From an uncultured Bacteroidales bacterium (GTDB taxonomy: Bacteria; Bacteroidota; Bacteroidia; Bacteroidales; Bacteroidaceae), in assembly GCA_902779845.1 (NCBI GenBank), contig CACZCZ010000012.1, positions 1 to 64,000 on the forward strand: a DNA stretch of 64,000 nt, given 5' to 3'. Made by a program: the position numbers and the translations under genes. Positions within the stretch are counted from its first letter, which is position 1. Each line of letters opens with the position of its first letter. Positions 51,674 through 59,834 of this stretch are shown piece after piece. The notes under the pieces are model-generated. The model made no database searches, had not been told where the DNA came from, and saw nothing but the letters and a program-made list of their open reading frames with translations.

Positions 51674-52873
51674 TTACTCTTTTCTGCCAGGATATGCCTC
51701 AAGTGCCTTGCTGAGGACAAAGAGGGCACGCGTAAGGTCTTCCTTCTTCAAGACATAGGCCAGACGAACTTCATTGCGGCCCAATCCTGGAGTGGTATAG
51801 AAACCCGCTGCAGGTGCCATCATGACGGTCTCACCCTCGTAGTTGAAGTCGCGTAGGCACCAGGCACAGAAGTCTTCGGCATCCTCGACAGGCAACTTGG
51901 CCACCGTGTAAAACGCGCCCATGGGGATGGGACTATAGACGCCTGGAATGCGATTCAGACCATCGATAAGGCATTTGCGACGTTCAACATATTCGTCATA
52001 GACCTCGCGAGAGTACTCGTCGCCCTCGTCGAGCGAAGCCTCTGCTGCAATTTGTCCGATGAGCGGGGGGGAGAGACGAGCTTGACAGAATTTCATAACA
52101 GCCTTACGCACCTCCTCGTTTTTCGTAATCAAAGCACCAATGCGAATACCACACTCGCTGTAGCGCTTCGACACGGAATCGATAAGCACTACATTCTGTT
52201 CGATGCCTTCTAGATGGCAGGCAGAAATATAGGGAGAACCCGTGTAGATGAATTCGCGATAAACTTCGTCGGAGAAGAGATAGAGGTCATACTTCTTTAC
52301 GAGGTCACGAATCTGGTTCATTTCTCGACGTGTGTAGAGGTATCCTGTCGGGTTATTAGGATTACATATAAGTATCGCACGCGTGCGCTCGTTGATAAGC
52401 TCCTCAAACTTCTCCACTTTGGGCAGTGAGAATCCCTCCTCAATGGTTGTGGTGACCGTGCGGATGACAGCACCTGCTGAGATGGCAAACGCCATATAGT
52501 TGGCGTAAGCTGGCTCAGGCACAATAATCTCGTCGCCAGGATTCAAACATGAGAGGAAAGCGAAAAGAACGGCCTCGGAACCGCCACTGGTGATGATGAT
52601 GTCATCGGGCGTGACATCGATTTTATACTTTGCGTAGTAATCAACTAACTTCTCGCGATAGCTTAGATAGCCCTGAGAAGGGGAATACTCGAGGATAGTA
52701 CGGTCGATGTTCCGAATGGCATTGAGGGCTGCCGGAGGCGTGGGCAGGTCGGGCTGACCAATATTAAGATGATATACATGGATGCCACGCTGCTTTGCAG
52801 CATTGGCAAGAGGGGCCAACTTGCGAATCGGGGAAGCCGGCATTTCATAACCGCGGACTGATATCTTAGGCAT
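51674..52873 (-). CDS. Pyridoxal-phosphate aminotransferase, class I/II (AspC-like)
   Basis: A 399-residue enzyme of fold type I. It has YHLNIGQPDLPTP, GYLSYREKLVDYY, the cofactor-binding ITSGGSEAVLFAF, ICNPNNPTGYLYT, DEVYREFIYTG, and the Schiff-base Lys in LIDSVSKRYSECGIRIG. The late Arg in NEVRLAYVLKKED fits the substrate carboxylate. This subgroup usually acts on aspartate or aromatic amino acids, and the exact donor cannot be told. It is first in a minus-strand run with the permease and nadC, with a promoter at 52912-52942. Confidence 0.93.
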   Translation of the reverse strand: MPKISVRGYEMPASPIRKLAPLANAAKQRGIHVYHLNIGQPDLPTPPAALNAIRNIDRTILEYSPSQGYLSYREKLVDYYAKYKIDVTPDDIIITSGGSEAVLFAFLSCLNPGDEIIVPEPAYANYMAFAISAGAVIRTVTTTIEEGFSLPKVEKFEELINERTRAILICNPNNPTGYLYTRREMNQIRDLVKKYDLYLFSDEVYREFIYTGSPYISACHLEGIEQNVVLIDSVSKRYSECGIRIGALITKNEEVRKAVMKFCQARLSPPLIGQIAAEASLDEGDEYSREVYDEYVERRKCLIDGLNRIPGVYSPIPMGAFYTVAKLPVEDAEDFCAWCLRDFNYEGETVMMAPAAGFYTTPGLGRNEVRLAYVLKKEDLTRALFVLSKALEAYPGRKE

Positions 52874-52911
52874 AAACAGGACTATTTTCCTTCTATTTAC
52901 AAAAAACTGTG

Positions 52912-52942
52912 CAAAGTTACAGTTTCTTGACTAATAGCCCAA
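52912..52942 (-). promoter_or_regulatory. Promoter of the aminotransferase gene
   Basis: On the minus strand, TTG (52940-52942), a 20-base spacer and TAACTTTG (52912-52919). The divergent galM promoter on the plus strand is less clear; a GTTCG/CGAAC inverted repeat (53016-53027) lies shortly before that gene. Confidence 0.65.
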
Positions 52943-53076
52943 GAAAGAAAGGCAAGAAAATGCATGTTAAGGATGATTTAAGCATTTTTTACGTTTCTTT
53001 TTGCAAAAAGACTTGGTTCGCTCGAACTTTTTGACTTAATTTGCGGTATGATTGTTCAATTCAAAATCATTTACCT

Positions 53077-54156
53077 ATGGAAGTAAGCAAACTTTCGGGG
53101 CTGAAACGTGAAGATTTTCAGTCCACTATCCAAGGGAAACAGACCGATTTGTTCACCCTCGTCAACAAGGTTGGAAATGAGGTTTGCATCACCAATTATG
53201 GTGGCGCACTCGTTGCCATCATGGTTCCCGACAAAAACGGCAAGATTGCCAACGTCATTCAAGGGCATGACACCATCAAGGGTGTAGTAGAAAGTCCCGA
53301 GCCATTCCTCTCCACGTTGATTGGTCGCTATGGCAACCGCATCTGCAAAGGTAAGTTCACCCTCGATGGCAAAGAGTACAACCTCGCCATCAACAACGGT
53401 CCCAACCACTTACACGGCGGTCCAACAGGCTATCATGCCCGCGTCTGGGATGCAGAACAGAAGGACGCTCAAACACTTTCCCTCCATTATTTCTCGCCGG
53501 ACGGAGAGGAAGGTTTCCCCGGCAACCTCGACATAACGGTCGTCTATCGTTGGACAGATGATAACGAATTGGTTATCGACTACAAGGCCACAACGGATAA
53601 GAAGACCATCATCAATCTCACAAACCACGGTTTCTTCTCCATCTCGGGCATCGCTAATCCCACGCCCGACATCATGGACTTGCAGTGCCATATCAATGCA
53701 GACTTCTTCGTGCCCATTGATGACACCAGTATTCCGACTGGCGAGATCCGTGCGGTGAAAGGGACTCCTTTCGACTTCACAACGATGCACGCCGTTGGAG
53801 ACCAGATTGATGCTGACGACGAGCAGACCCGTAACGGTGCTGGCTACGACCACTGCTTCGTGCTCAACAAGCGCCAGCCTGGTGAGCTTAGCTATGCAGC
53901 TAAGATATTCGATCCACACACGGGTCGCACGATGGAGGTCTATACGACCGAGCCAGGCGTACAAGTCTATACCGATAACTGGGCGACTGGTTATCCCGGC
54001 CAGCACGGTGCAACCTTCCCCCGTCGTTCCTCCATCTGTTTCGAGGCACAGCACTTCCCAGACAGCCCCAATCGTCCTTACTTCCCCGGTGTTGTCCTGG
54101 CTCCCTGTGAGGAATATACGCAAACTACAATATATAAGTTCGGCGTCGAGAAGTAA
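53077..54156 (+). CDS. galM: Aldose 1-epimerase, cytoplasmic
   Basis: A 359-residue mutarotase. The start at MEVSKLSGLKRE is preferred over an upstream TTG. Family marks: VCITNYGGALVAIMVPD, LIGRYGNRICKGKF, NNGPNHLHGG (His of the active site), INLTNHGFF, GYDHCFVL (second His) and the late Glu in VYTTEPGVQVYT. It interconverts alpha and beta forms of galactose and other sugars. No signal peptide, unlike the lipoprotein relative at 57023. It heads the sugar island and is followed after 41 bases by a sugar carrier, then galK. Confidence 0.93.
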   Translation: MEVSKLSGLKREDFQSTIQGKQTDLFTLVNKVGNEVCITNYGGALVAIMVPDKNGKIANVIQGHDTIKGVVESPEPFLSTLIGRYGNRICKGKFTLDGKEYNLAINNGPNHLHGGPTGYHARVWDAEQKDAQTLSLHYFSPDGEEGFPGNLDITVVYRWTDDNELVIDYKATTDKKTIINLTNHGFFSISGIANPTPDIMDLQCHINADFFVPIDDTSIPTGEIRAVKGTPFDFTTMHAVGDQIDADDEQTRNGAGYDHCFVLNKRQPGELSYAAKIFDPHTGRTMEVYTTEPGVQVYTDNWATGYPGQHGATFPRRSSICFEAQHFPDSPNRPYFPGVVLAPCEEYTQTTIYKFGVEK

Positions 54157-54197
54157 CATTAAGAGAAATCACTTATATACATACCAATTAACAAATT

Positions 54198-55487
54198 ATG
54201 AGTAATCAACAAAAACAATGGGGAGCAATCATTGTGATGATTGCCCTCTTTGCCATGATTGCCTTTGTGACGAACCTGTGTTCGCCCATGGGTGTCATCG
54301 TGAAAAACCAATTCGGTACTACCAACTTTATGGCTATGATTGGTAACTACGGTAACTTCGGTGCCTACCTGATCATGGGCTTTCCCGCTGGTATGATGAT
54401 TCAGAAGTGGGGCTACAAACGTACAGCGCTCATTGGCTTGCTGGTGGGTATCACTGGTATCCTCGTACAGTGGCTTTCCGGTTGGGGTGGTATGGCAGTT
54501 TATCTCTGCGGCGCACTCATCTCCGGATGCTGTATGTGTATCCTCAACACTGTTGTGAATCCTATGCTGAACATCCTTGGCGGTGGCGGTAACAAGGGTA
54601 ACCAGCTCATCCAGACTGGTGGCGTGTTTAACTCCACGGCTGCTGTTGCTGTCTATATCATTATGGGTGCGCTCATCGGCGATGCCGCCAAGGCAAAGAT
54701 TTCCGATGCTACCCCTGCCCTGATGATTGCGCTGGCTATCTTCGTGATTGCCTTCATCGTCATCTTCTTCACCAAAATAGAAGAACCCCAGCAGCCCGTG
54801 GAGAAGAAGGACGGCGAGAAAGATCCTCATAGCGCCTTCTCCTTCCGCCACTTCAACCTTGGCATTCTGGCCATCGGTCTCTATGGTGGCATTGAGATGG
54901 GTATCCCAGGTTTCATCCTCCAGTATCTAACAGCTGCTACAGACGCTGCGACCCCAGGTCTCGCCATGGACGCCGGTTATGTTGGTACGCTGGGATCCAT
55001 CTACTTCCTCTTCATGCTCATCGGTCGTTTCATTGGTGCCAGCGTGGGTGGTAAGGTCAGCACCAAGGCAATGATAACCTTCGTCAGCGGTCTCGCCATC
55101 ATCCTGCTTCTGGCAGGTATCTATCTTCCCACCACAGTGGCCGTGAGCGTACCCGGTATCGACTACACGAATATGGCTATCCTTTGGGGTAACGTTCCCG
55201 TGGGTATCTTCTGCTTCCTGCTCGTCGGCCTCTGTGCCAGCGTGATGTGGGGTGGCATCTTCAACCTTGCCACGGAAGGTCTAGGCAAATACACCGCTAT
55301 CGCCTCCGGCGCGTTCATGACAATGGTGGTGGGCTTCGCTATCATGGTGGCCATTCAGGGTCTCGTTGCAGACTGGACAGGCAGCTACCTCATCTCCTAC
55401 TGGGTGCCCCTGCTCTGCGCAGTCTATATCCTTTATTACGCCCTTATCGGTCACAAGAATGTCAACACCGACATTCCTGTTGATTAA
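54198..55487 (+). CDS. MFS sugar transporter (GluP/FucP-like)
   Basis: A 429-residue integral membrane protein with about 12 helices. NYGNFGAYLIMGFPAGMMIQKWGYKR is the loop 2-3 region of the sugar:H+ symporter group that includes GluP and FucP (quoted part: GFPAGMMIQKWGYKR). LYGGIEMGIPGF and NLATEGLGKYT fall in the second half. Placed between galM and galK it most likely brings in galactose and/or glucose. The 123-base gap to galK holds the G/C hairpin repeat. Confidence 0.88.
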   Translation: MSNQQKQWGAIIVMIALFAMIAFVTNLCSPMGVIVKNQFGTTNFMAMIGNYGNFGAYLIMGFPAGMMIQKWGYKRTALIGLLVGITGILVQWLSGWGGMAVYLCGALISGCCMCILNTVVNPMLNILGGGGNKGNQLIQTGGVFNSTAAVAVYIIMGALIGDAAKAKISDATPALMIALAIFVIAFIVIFFTKIEEPQQPVEKKDGEKDPHSAFSFRHFNLGILAIGLYGGIEMGIPGFILQYLTAATDAATPGLAMDAGYVGTLGSIYFLFMLIGRFIGASVGGKVSTKAMITFVSGLAIILLLAGIYLPTTVAVSVPGIDYTNMAILWGNVPVGIFCFLLVGLCASVMWGGIFNLATEGLGKYTAIASGAFMTMVVGFAIMVAIQGLVADWTGSYLISYWVPLLCAVYILYYALIGHKNVNTDIPVD

Positions 55488-55551
55488 GCCTCTCCCACAA
55501 AAAACGTGAGGTGTACAATCTGTAAACTACAACTATTCAAAATATCAACAA

Positions 55552-55602
55552 AGACCCAAGCCCCTATTTGGTCTTCCCCCCTTGGGGGATAAGAGGGGGG
55601 CC
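55552..55602 (+). repeat. G/C hairpin repeat ahead of galK
   Basis: A block of about 51 bases from AGACCCAAGCCCC to GAGGGGGGCC, 8 bases before the galK ATG. A near copy lies at 59779-59830. CCCCCC (55576-55581) can pair with GGGGG (55584-55588) or with GGGGGG (55595-55600), two exclusive hairpins beside the start codon. Confidence 0.85.
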
Positions 55603-55610
55603 TTATAATT

Positions 55611-56771
55611 ATGAAACTTACAATTGAAGACGTTCGCAGTCGCTTCATCAAGCATTTCGATGGTAGCACAGGAAGTGTTTATGCTGCTCCCGGCCGTATC
55701 AACCTCATCGGTGAGCACACTGACTATAATAACGGTTTTGTGTTCCCTGGCGCCGTGGAGCAGGGCATGATTGCTGAAATCAAGCCCAACGGCTCTCGCA
55801 ATGTGGATGTTTACTCTATTGACCTGAAGGACCGCGTGCAGTTCTCTCTCGACGATCCCGCAGGCCCCAAGGCTACTTGGGCTCGCTACATCTTCGGCGT
55901 ATGCCGCGAGATGATGGCGCTGGGTGTTCCCGTTGAGGGTTTCAACGCTGCATTTGCTGGTGATGTGCCCCTTGGCGCAGGCATGAGCTCTTCAGCCGCT
56001 CTCGAAAGCTGCTTTGCATTCGGCTTGAACGATCTCTTTGGCGACAACAAAATTGACCGCTTGGAGCTGGCAAAGGTTGGACAGCGTACCGAGCACAAGT
56101 ACATCGGTGTAAACTGCGGCATCATGGATCAGGCTATCTCCTGCCTTGGCAAGGCCGGTCATCTGATGCGCATGGACTGCCGTAGCGGTGAAGTGGCTTA
56201 CTTCCCCTGGAACCCGAAGGGCTACAAGCTCGTGCTGGTGAACAGCAACGTAAAGCACGCCCTCGTAGGTTCTCCCTACAATGACCGTCGTCTGAGCTGC
56301 GAGCGCGCTGCCGCCGCTATCCACGAGATTCATCCCGAGGTGGAGAGCCTGCGCGATGCCAGCTACGAGCAGCTCGACGAGGTGAAAGCAAAAATTAGTG
56401 AGGAGGACTACAAGCGTGCACGCTACGTCATTGGCGAGCGCGAGCGTGTGCTGGCTGTCTGCGATGCTCTGGAGAAGGGCGATTACGAGACCGTCGGTAA
56501 GATGATGTACGAGACTCACTACGGCCTGAGCAAGGAATACGAGGTCAGCTGCGAAGAACTCGACTTCCTCAATGACATCGCCAAGGAGCAGGGCGTGACT
56601 GGTTCACGTATCATGGGCGGCGGTTTCGGCGGCTGCACCATCAACCTCGTTGACGAGCACTACTATGACAGTTTTGTGAAGGCTGCCAAGGAGCAGTTCA
56701 AGGCTAAGTTTGGCAAGGAACCCGTGATCATTGATGTTGTCATCGGCGATGGTGCTCGCAAGCTCTGTTAA
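55611..56771 (+). CDS. galK: Galactokinase
   Basis: A 386-residue GHMP kinase. The galactokinase signature PGRINLIGEHTDYNNGFVFP is at residues 26-45, the ATP loop is GDVPLGAGMSSSAALES, and IMGGGFGGCTINL is the third motif. NCGIMDQAISCLGKAGH covers the catalytic Asp. It phosphorylates galactose at C1, the entry step of the Leloir pathway; galT and galE are not in the window. It follows the carrier gene and is closed by a hairpin terminator. Confidence 0.97.
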   Translation: MKLTIEDVRSRFIKHFDGSTGSVYAAPGRINLIGEHTDYNNGFVFPGAVEQGMIAEIKPNGSRNVDVYSIDLKDRVQFSLDDPAGPKATWARYIFGVCREMMALGVPVEGFNAAFAGDVPLGAGMSSSAALESCFAFGLNDLFGDNKIDRLELAKVGQRTEHKYIGVNCGIMDQAISCLGKAGHLMRMDCRSGEVAYFPWNPKGYKLVLVNSNVKHALVGSPYNDRRLSCERAAAAIHEIHPEVESLRDASYEQLDEVKAKISEEDYKRARYVIGERERVLAVCDALEKGDYETVGKMMYETHYGLSKEYEVSCEELDFLNDIAKEQGVTGSRIMGGGFGGCTINLVDEHYYDSFVKAAKEQFKAKFGKEPVIIDVVIGDGARKLC

Positions 56772-56799
56772 GTAATCCCTGTCTTACACCTCTTATTAT

Positions 56800-56831
56800 G
56801 GAGTCCTGAAGTCGTTTCAGGGCTCCATTTT
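56800..56831 (+). terminator. Hairpin terminator after galK
   Basis: An 11-bp stem with one mismatch (56800-56810 with 56816-56826) closes a 5-base loop and is followed by ATTTTATG. The T run is short, so strength is uncertain. Confidence 0.65.
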
Positions 56832-56928
56832 ATGTTCAAACGGCTACTAAATTGTACTTTTTCAAAAAAAACACCACGCAAATTGAAAAAAAAAGTGTGA
56901 AAATGACACTACTTAAATAAAAAAGCAC

Positions 56929-56936
56929 TATCTTTG
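56929..56936 (+). promoter_or_regulatory. Promoter -7 box of the lipoprotein epimerase gene
   Basis: TATCTTTG, 86 bases before the ATG. No TTTG at the normal distance; instead the inverted repeat AGTGT-N7-ACACT (56894-56910) sits near the -33 place, as expected when an activator helps polymerase. Confidence 0.6.
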
Positions 56937-57022
56937 AGGCGAATTAGGGACATGAATGCCCTTTTTCATCGTACCAAAAAGAAAAATCAATCACTATTAA
57001 TAAACTAACAACACTCACAATC

Positions 57023-58213
57023 ATGAAGACTATCGTGAAAGGTTTTGTTTCGATGGCAGCAGCCATTGTACTCATGGCAGCTTGTAATGAGCAAAAGCCA
57101 GCCACCGTGGAACCCACGCTCAGCGGACTCGATCCCGAGCAGTTCTCTGACACCATCAATGGAAAAGTCACCGCCCTCTACACGTTGAAGAATGACTCTG
57201 GCATGGAAGTTTGCATCACCAACTTCGGTGGACGTGTCGTCAGTATCATGGTTCCTGACCGCAACGGTAAAATGACGGATGTTGTCTTGGGTTATGACAA
57301 CGTCAAGCAGTATGCCGATGCCGTTAACTCACCCAGCGATTACGGTGCCAGCATCGGTCGCTACGCCAACCGCATTGCTAACCACTCTTTCTCCGTGGGT
57401 GACGTAACTTATGAGCTCGTTGCCAACGATGGCACAAACACCCTTCACGGCGGTCCCACGGGCTGGCAGTATCAGGTTTATGATGCGGAGCAAATTGATG
57501 ACCGGACACTAAAGTTGACTATCGTCAGCCCCGATGGCGATAACGGCTTCCCTGGTGAAGTGACAGCCATCACCACCTACACACTGACCGATGACAACAC
57601 CCTCGACATTACATGGGAAGCTACGACAACGAAGGAAACTGTCATCAACCAGACCAACCACAGCTACTTCAACCTCAATGGCGACTTTTCCCGCGAAGGC
57701 ACCAATATGGTTCTCTATGTGAACGCCGACAACTTCACACCTTCGGACCTCATTTATATTCCCACGGGCGAGATTGCTCCTGTAGAGGGTACTCCGTTTG
57801 ACTTCCGCACCCCCTGTGCACTGGACGAGATTATCAACGACACGACCTTCGATCAGATCAAGAATGCAGGCGGCGTGGATCACAACTTCTGCCTGAATAC
57901 TTATGATATGGACACCTATCGCGGTGATGACACGCAGGTGGCTGCCAGCCTTTACAGCCCCGAAACGGGTATCTTCCTCGAGGTGTTTACCAATGAGCCT
58001 GGTATCCAAGTCTATACAGGTAACTTCCAGGGTGTAGGTCGCGATGCCAACATCCTTCGCAAACACGGTGTCAAGTACCCGAAGCATGTCAGCGTATGTC
58101 TGGAAAGCCAAAAATACCCCGACACACCTCACCATCCCGAATGGCCTACTGCCAACCTGAAACCCGACGAGACATATCGCAGCCACTGCGCTTATAAGTT
58201 CTCTGTTAAATAA
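57023..58213 (+). CDS. Aldose 1-epimerase, lipoprotein form
   Basis: A 396-residue mutarotase with a lipoprotein signal (FVSMAAAIVLMAAC, lipobox Cys), so it works in the periplasm. Core motifs: VCITNFGGRVVSIMVPD, IGRYANRIANHSF, NDGTNTLHGGPTGW, INQTNHSYFNLNG, GVDHNFCL and LEVFTNEPGIQVYTG, holding the two His and the Glu of the family. It is a paralogue of the cytoplasmic enzyme at 53077. A periplasmic copy beside two importers suggests it equilibrates sugar anomers before uptake. The next gene (XylE-type carrier) starts 22 bases later. Confidence 0.93.
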   Translation: MKTIVKGFVSMAAAIVLMAACNEQKPATVEPTLSGLDPEQFSDTINGKVTALYTLKNDSGMEVCITNFGGRVVSIMVPDRNGKMTDVVLGYDNVKQYADAVNSPSDYGASIGRYANRIANHSFSVGDVTYELVANDGTNTLHGGPTGWQYQVYDAEQIDDRTLKLTIVSPDGDNGFPGEVTAITTYTLTDDNTLDITWEATTTKETVINQTNHSYFNLNGDFSREGTNMVLYVNADNFTPSDLIYIPTGEIAPVEGTPFDFRTPCALDEIINDTTFDQIKNAGGVDHNFCLNTYDMDTYRGDDTQVAASLYSPETGIFLEVFTNEPGIQVYTGNFQGVGRDANILRKHGVKYPKHVSVCLESQKYPDTPHHPEWPTANLKPDETYRSHCAYKFSVK

Positions 58214-58235
58214 TTGACCAACACTGTTGACAATT

Positions 58236-59705
58236 ATGGTACAAAACGACAAAGGTAGTGTAGGGTATCTTATTGGCATCGTAATGGTTGCCGTCCTCGG
58301 AGGACTACTCTTCGGATATGACACGGCGGTCATCTCGGGCGCCGAGAAGGGCCTGCAGGCTTTCTTCATGGAGGCTAAGGACTTTGCTTACACCGACGGT
58401 TGGCATGGTTTTACCTCGGCATCGGCACTGATTGGTTGCATCATCGGCTCAGCACTCTCCGGTTTCTTAGCAACCAACCTTGGCCGCAAGCGTTCACTCA
58501 TCATTGCGGGACTGCTGTTCTTCATCTCCGCGTTGGGCAGTATGCAGCCCGAATTCTTGTTCTTTGAATACGGCACTCCTACGTTCTCCCTGCTTATCAC
58601 CTTCAACATTTATCGTATCATCGGCGGTATCGGCGTAGGCTTGGCTTCTGCTATCTGCCCCATGTATATTGGTGAGGTAGCGCCCTCTGAGATTCGTGGA
58701 ATGCTCGTATCCTGGAACCAGTTTGCCATCATCTTTGGTCAGTTGGTGGTATATTTCGTGAACTTCTTCATACTGGGCGACCACATTCAGCCATTGGTTG
58801 AAGAGATGGGCAAGGGCATTGCCGCCATCACTCCTGCTGCACAGTGGACTGTCACCACGGGATGGCGCTATATGTTTGGCTCCGAAGCGGTTCCCGCAGG
58901 ACTCTTCGCCCTTCTCATCTGCTTCGTTCCTGAGACGCCACGCTATCTGGTTAGCATCGGTCGTGATGATGTGGCACAGCGTATTCTTGCTAGGATCAAC
59001 GGCAGCGTCAAGGCCGCTCAGATTCTTCAGGACATCAAGGACACGATGGTTGTGAAGACCGAGAAACTAATGACCTACGGTGCCATGTGCATCTTCGTCG
59101 GTATTATGCTCAGCGTTTTCCAACAGGCTGTAGGTATCAATGCCGTCCTCTACTACGCCCCCCGCATCTTCGGCGACATGGGAATGGAGAACCCGATGAT
59201 TATCACAGTCTTCATGGGTGTGGTAAACATCCTCTTCACGCTTGTGGCAATCTTTACTGTTGAGAAATGGGGCCGTAAACCGCTACTCATTTGGGGATCC
59301 TTGGGTATGGCCATTGGAGCGTTCGGCGTAGCCATCACCTTTGGACACGAAGGCTTGGAATTCGTCACTGCAGCTTCCATCATGGTTTATGCCGCTTCCT
59401 TCATGTTCTCATGGGGACCCATTACCTGGGTTCTCATTGCAGAGATCTTCCCCAATACGATACGCGGTGGTGCCGTCGCCATTGCTGTAGCTTTCCAGTG
59501 GATTTTCAACTTCATTGTCTCCAGTTCCTTTGTGCCGATGTTCAATATGCATCTCACAGAAGGCGATGACTTCGGTCACTGGTTCACCTATGGCCTCTAC
59601 GGCATCATCTGTATCCTCGCCGCCCTCTTTGTCTGGAAGCTCGTTCCCGAGACCAAGGGCAAGACGCTTGAGGATATGACTAAACTCTGGAAGCAAAGAA
59701 GATAA
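58236..59705 (+). CDS. MFS sugar porter, XylE type
   Basis: A 489-residue, 12-helix carrier of the sugar porter family. GGLLFGYDTAVISGAEKGL is the first-helix motif, GRKRS the loop 2-3 motif, RIIGGIGVGLASAICPMYIGEVAP the mid signature, PETPRYL ends the first half, and QQAVGINAVLYYAPRIF and VPETKGKTLEDM are in the second half. It resembles xylose:H+ symporters; xylose, arabinose and glucose are candidate sugars. The start at MVQNDKGSVGYL was chosen over a codon 9 bases upstream. Confidence 0.92.
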   Translation: MVQNDKGSVGYLIGIVMVAVLGGLLFGYDTAVISGAEKGLQAFFMEAKDFAYTDGWHGFTSASALIGCIIGSALSGFLATNLGRKRSLIIAGLLFFISALGSMQPEFLFFEYGTPTFSLLITFNIYRIIGGIGVGLASAICPMYIGEVAPSEIRGMLVSWNQFAIIFGQLVVYFVNFFILGDHIQPLVEEMGKGIAAITPAAQWTVTTGWRYMFGSEAVPAGLFALLICFVPETPRYLVSIGRDDVAQRILARINGSVKAAQILQDIKDTMVVKTEKLMTYGAMCIFVGIMLSVFQQAVGINAVLYYAPRIFGDMGMENPMIITVFMGVVNILFTLVAIFTVEKWGRKPLLIWGSLGMAIGAFGVAITFGHEGLEFVTAASIMVYAASFMFSWGPITWVLIAEIFPNTIRGGAVAIAVAFQWIFNFIVSSSFVPMFNMHLTEGDDFGHWFTYGLYGIICILAALFVWKLVPETKGKTLEDMTKLWKQRR

Positions 59706-59778
59706 TACGCCCCTCCTACTCTTCTCATATGGTAGAAAATGGACTACTCGAAAACGAAAAATAATTATTAGTAACAAT

Positions 59779-59830
59779 AGACCCAAACCCCTATATGGTC
59801 TTCCCCTTTGGGGGATAAGAGGGGGGCTCC
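59779..59830 (+). repeat. G/C hairpin repeat ahead of the SSS symporter gene
   Basis: Near copy of the block at 55552-55602, from AGACCCAAACCCC to GAGGGGGGCTCC, only 4 bases before the ATG at 59835. CCCC and the two G runs (GGGGG, GGGGGG) are kept, with a few base changes. Confidence 0.85.
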
Positions 59831-59834
59831 ATTT

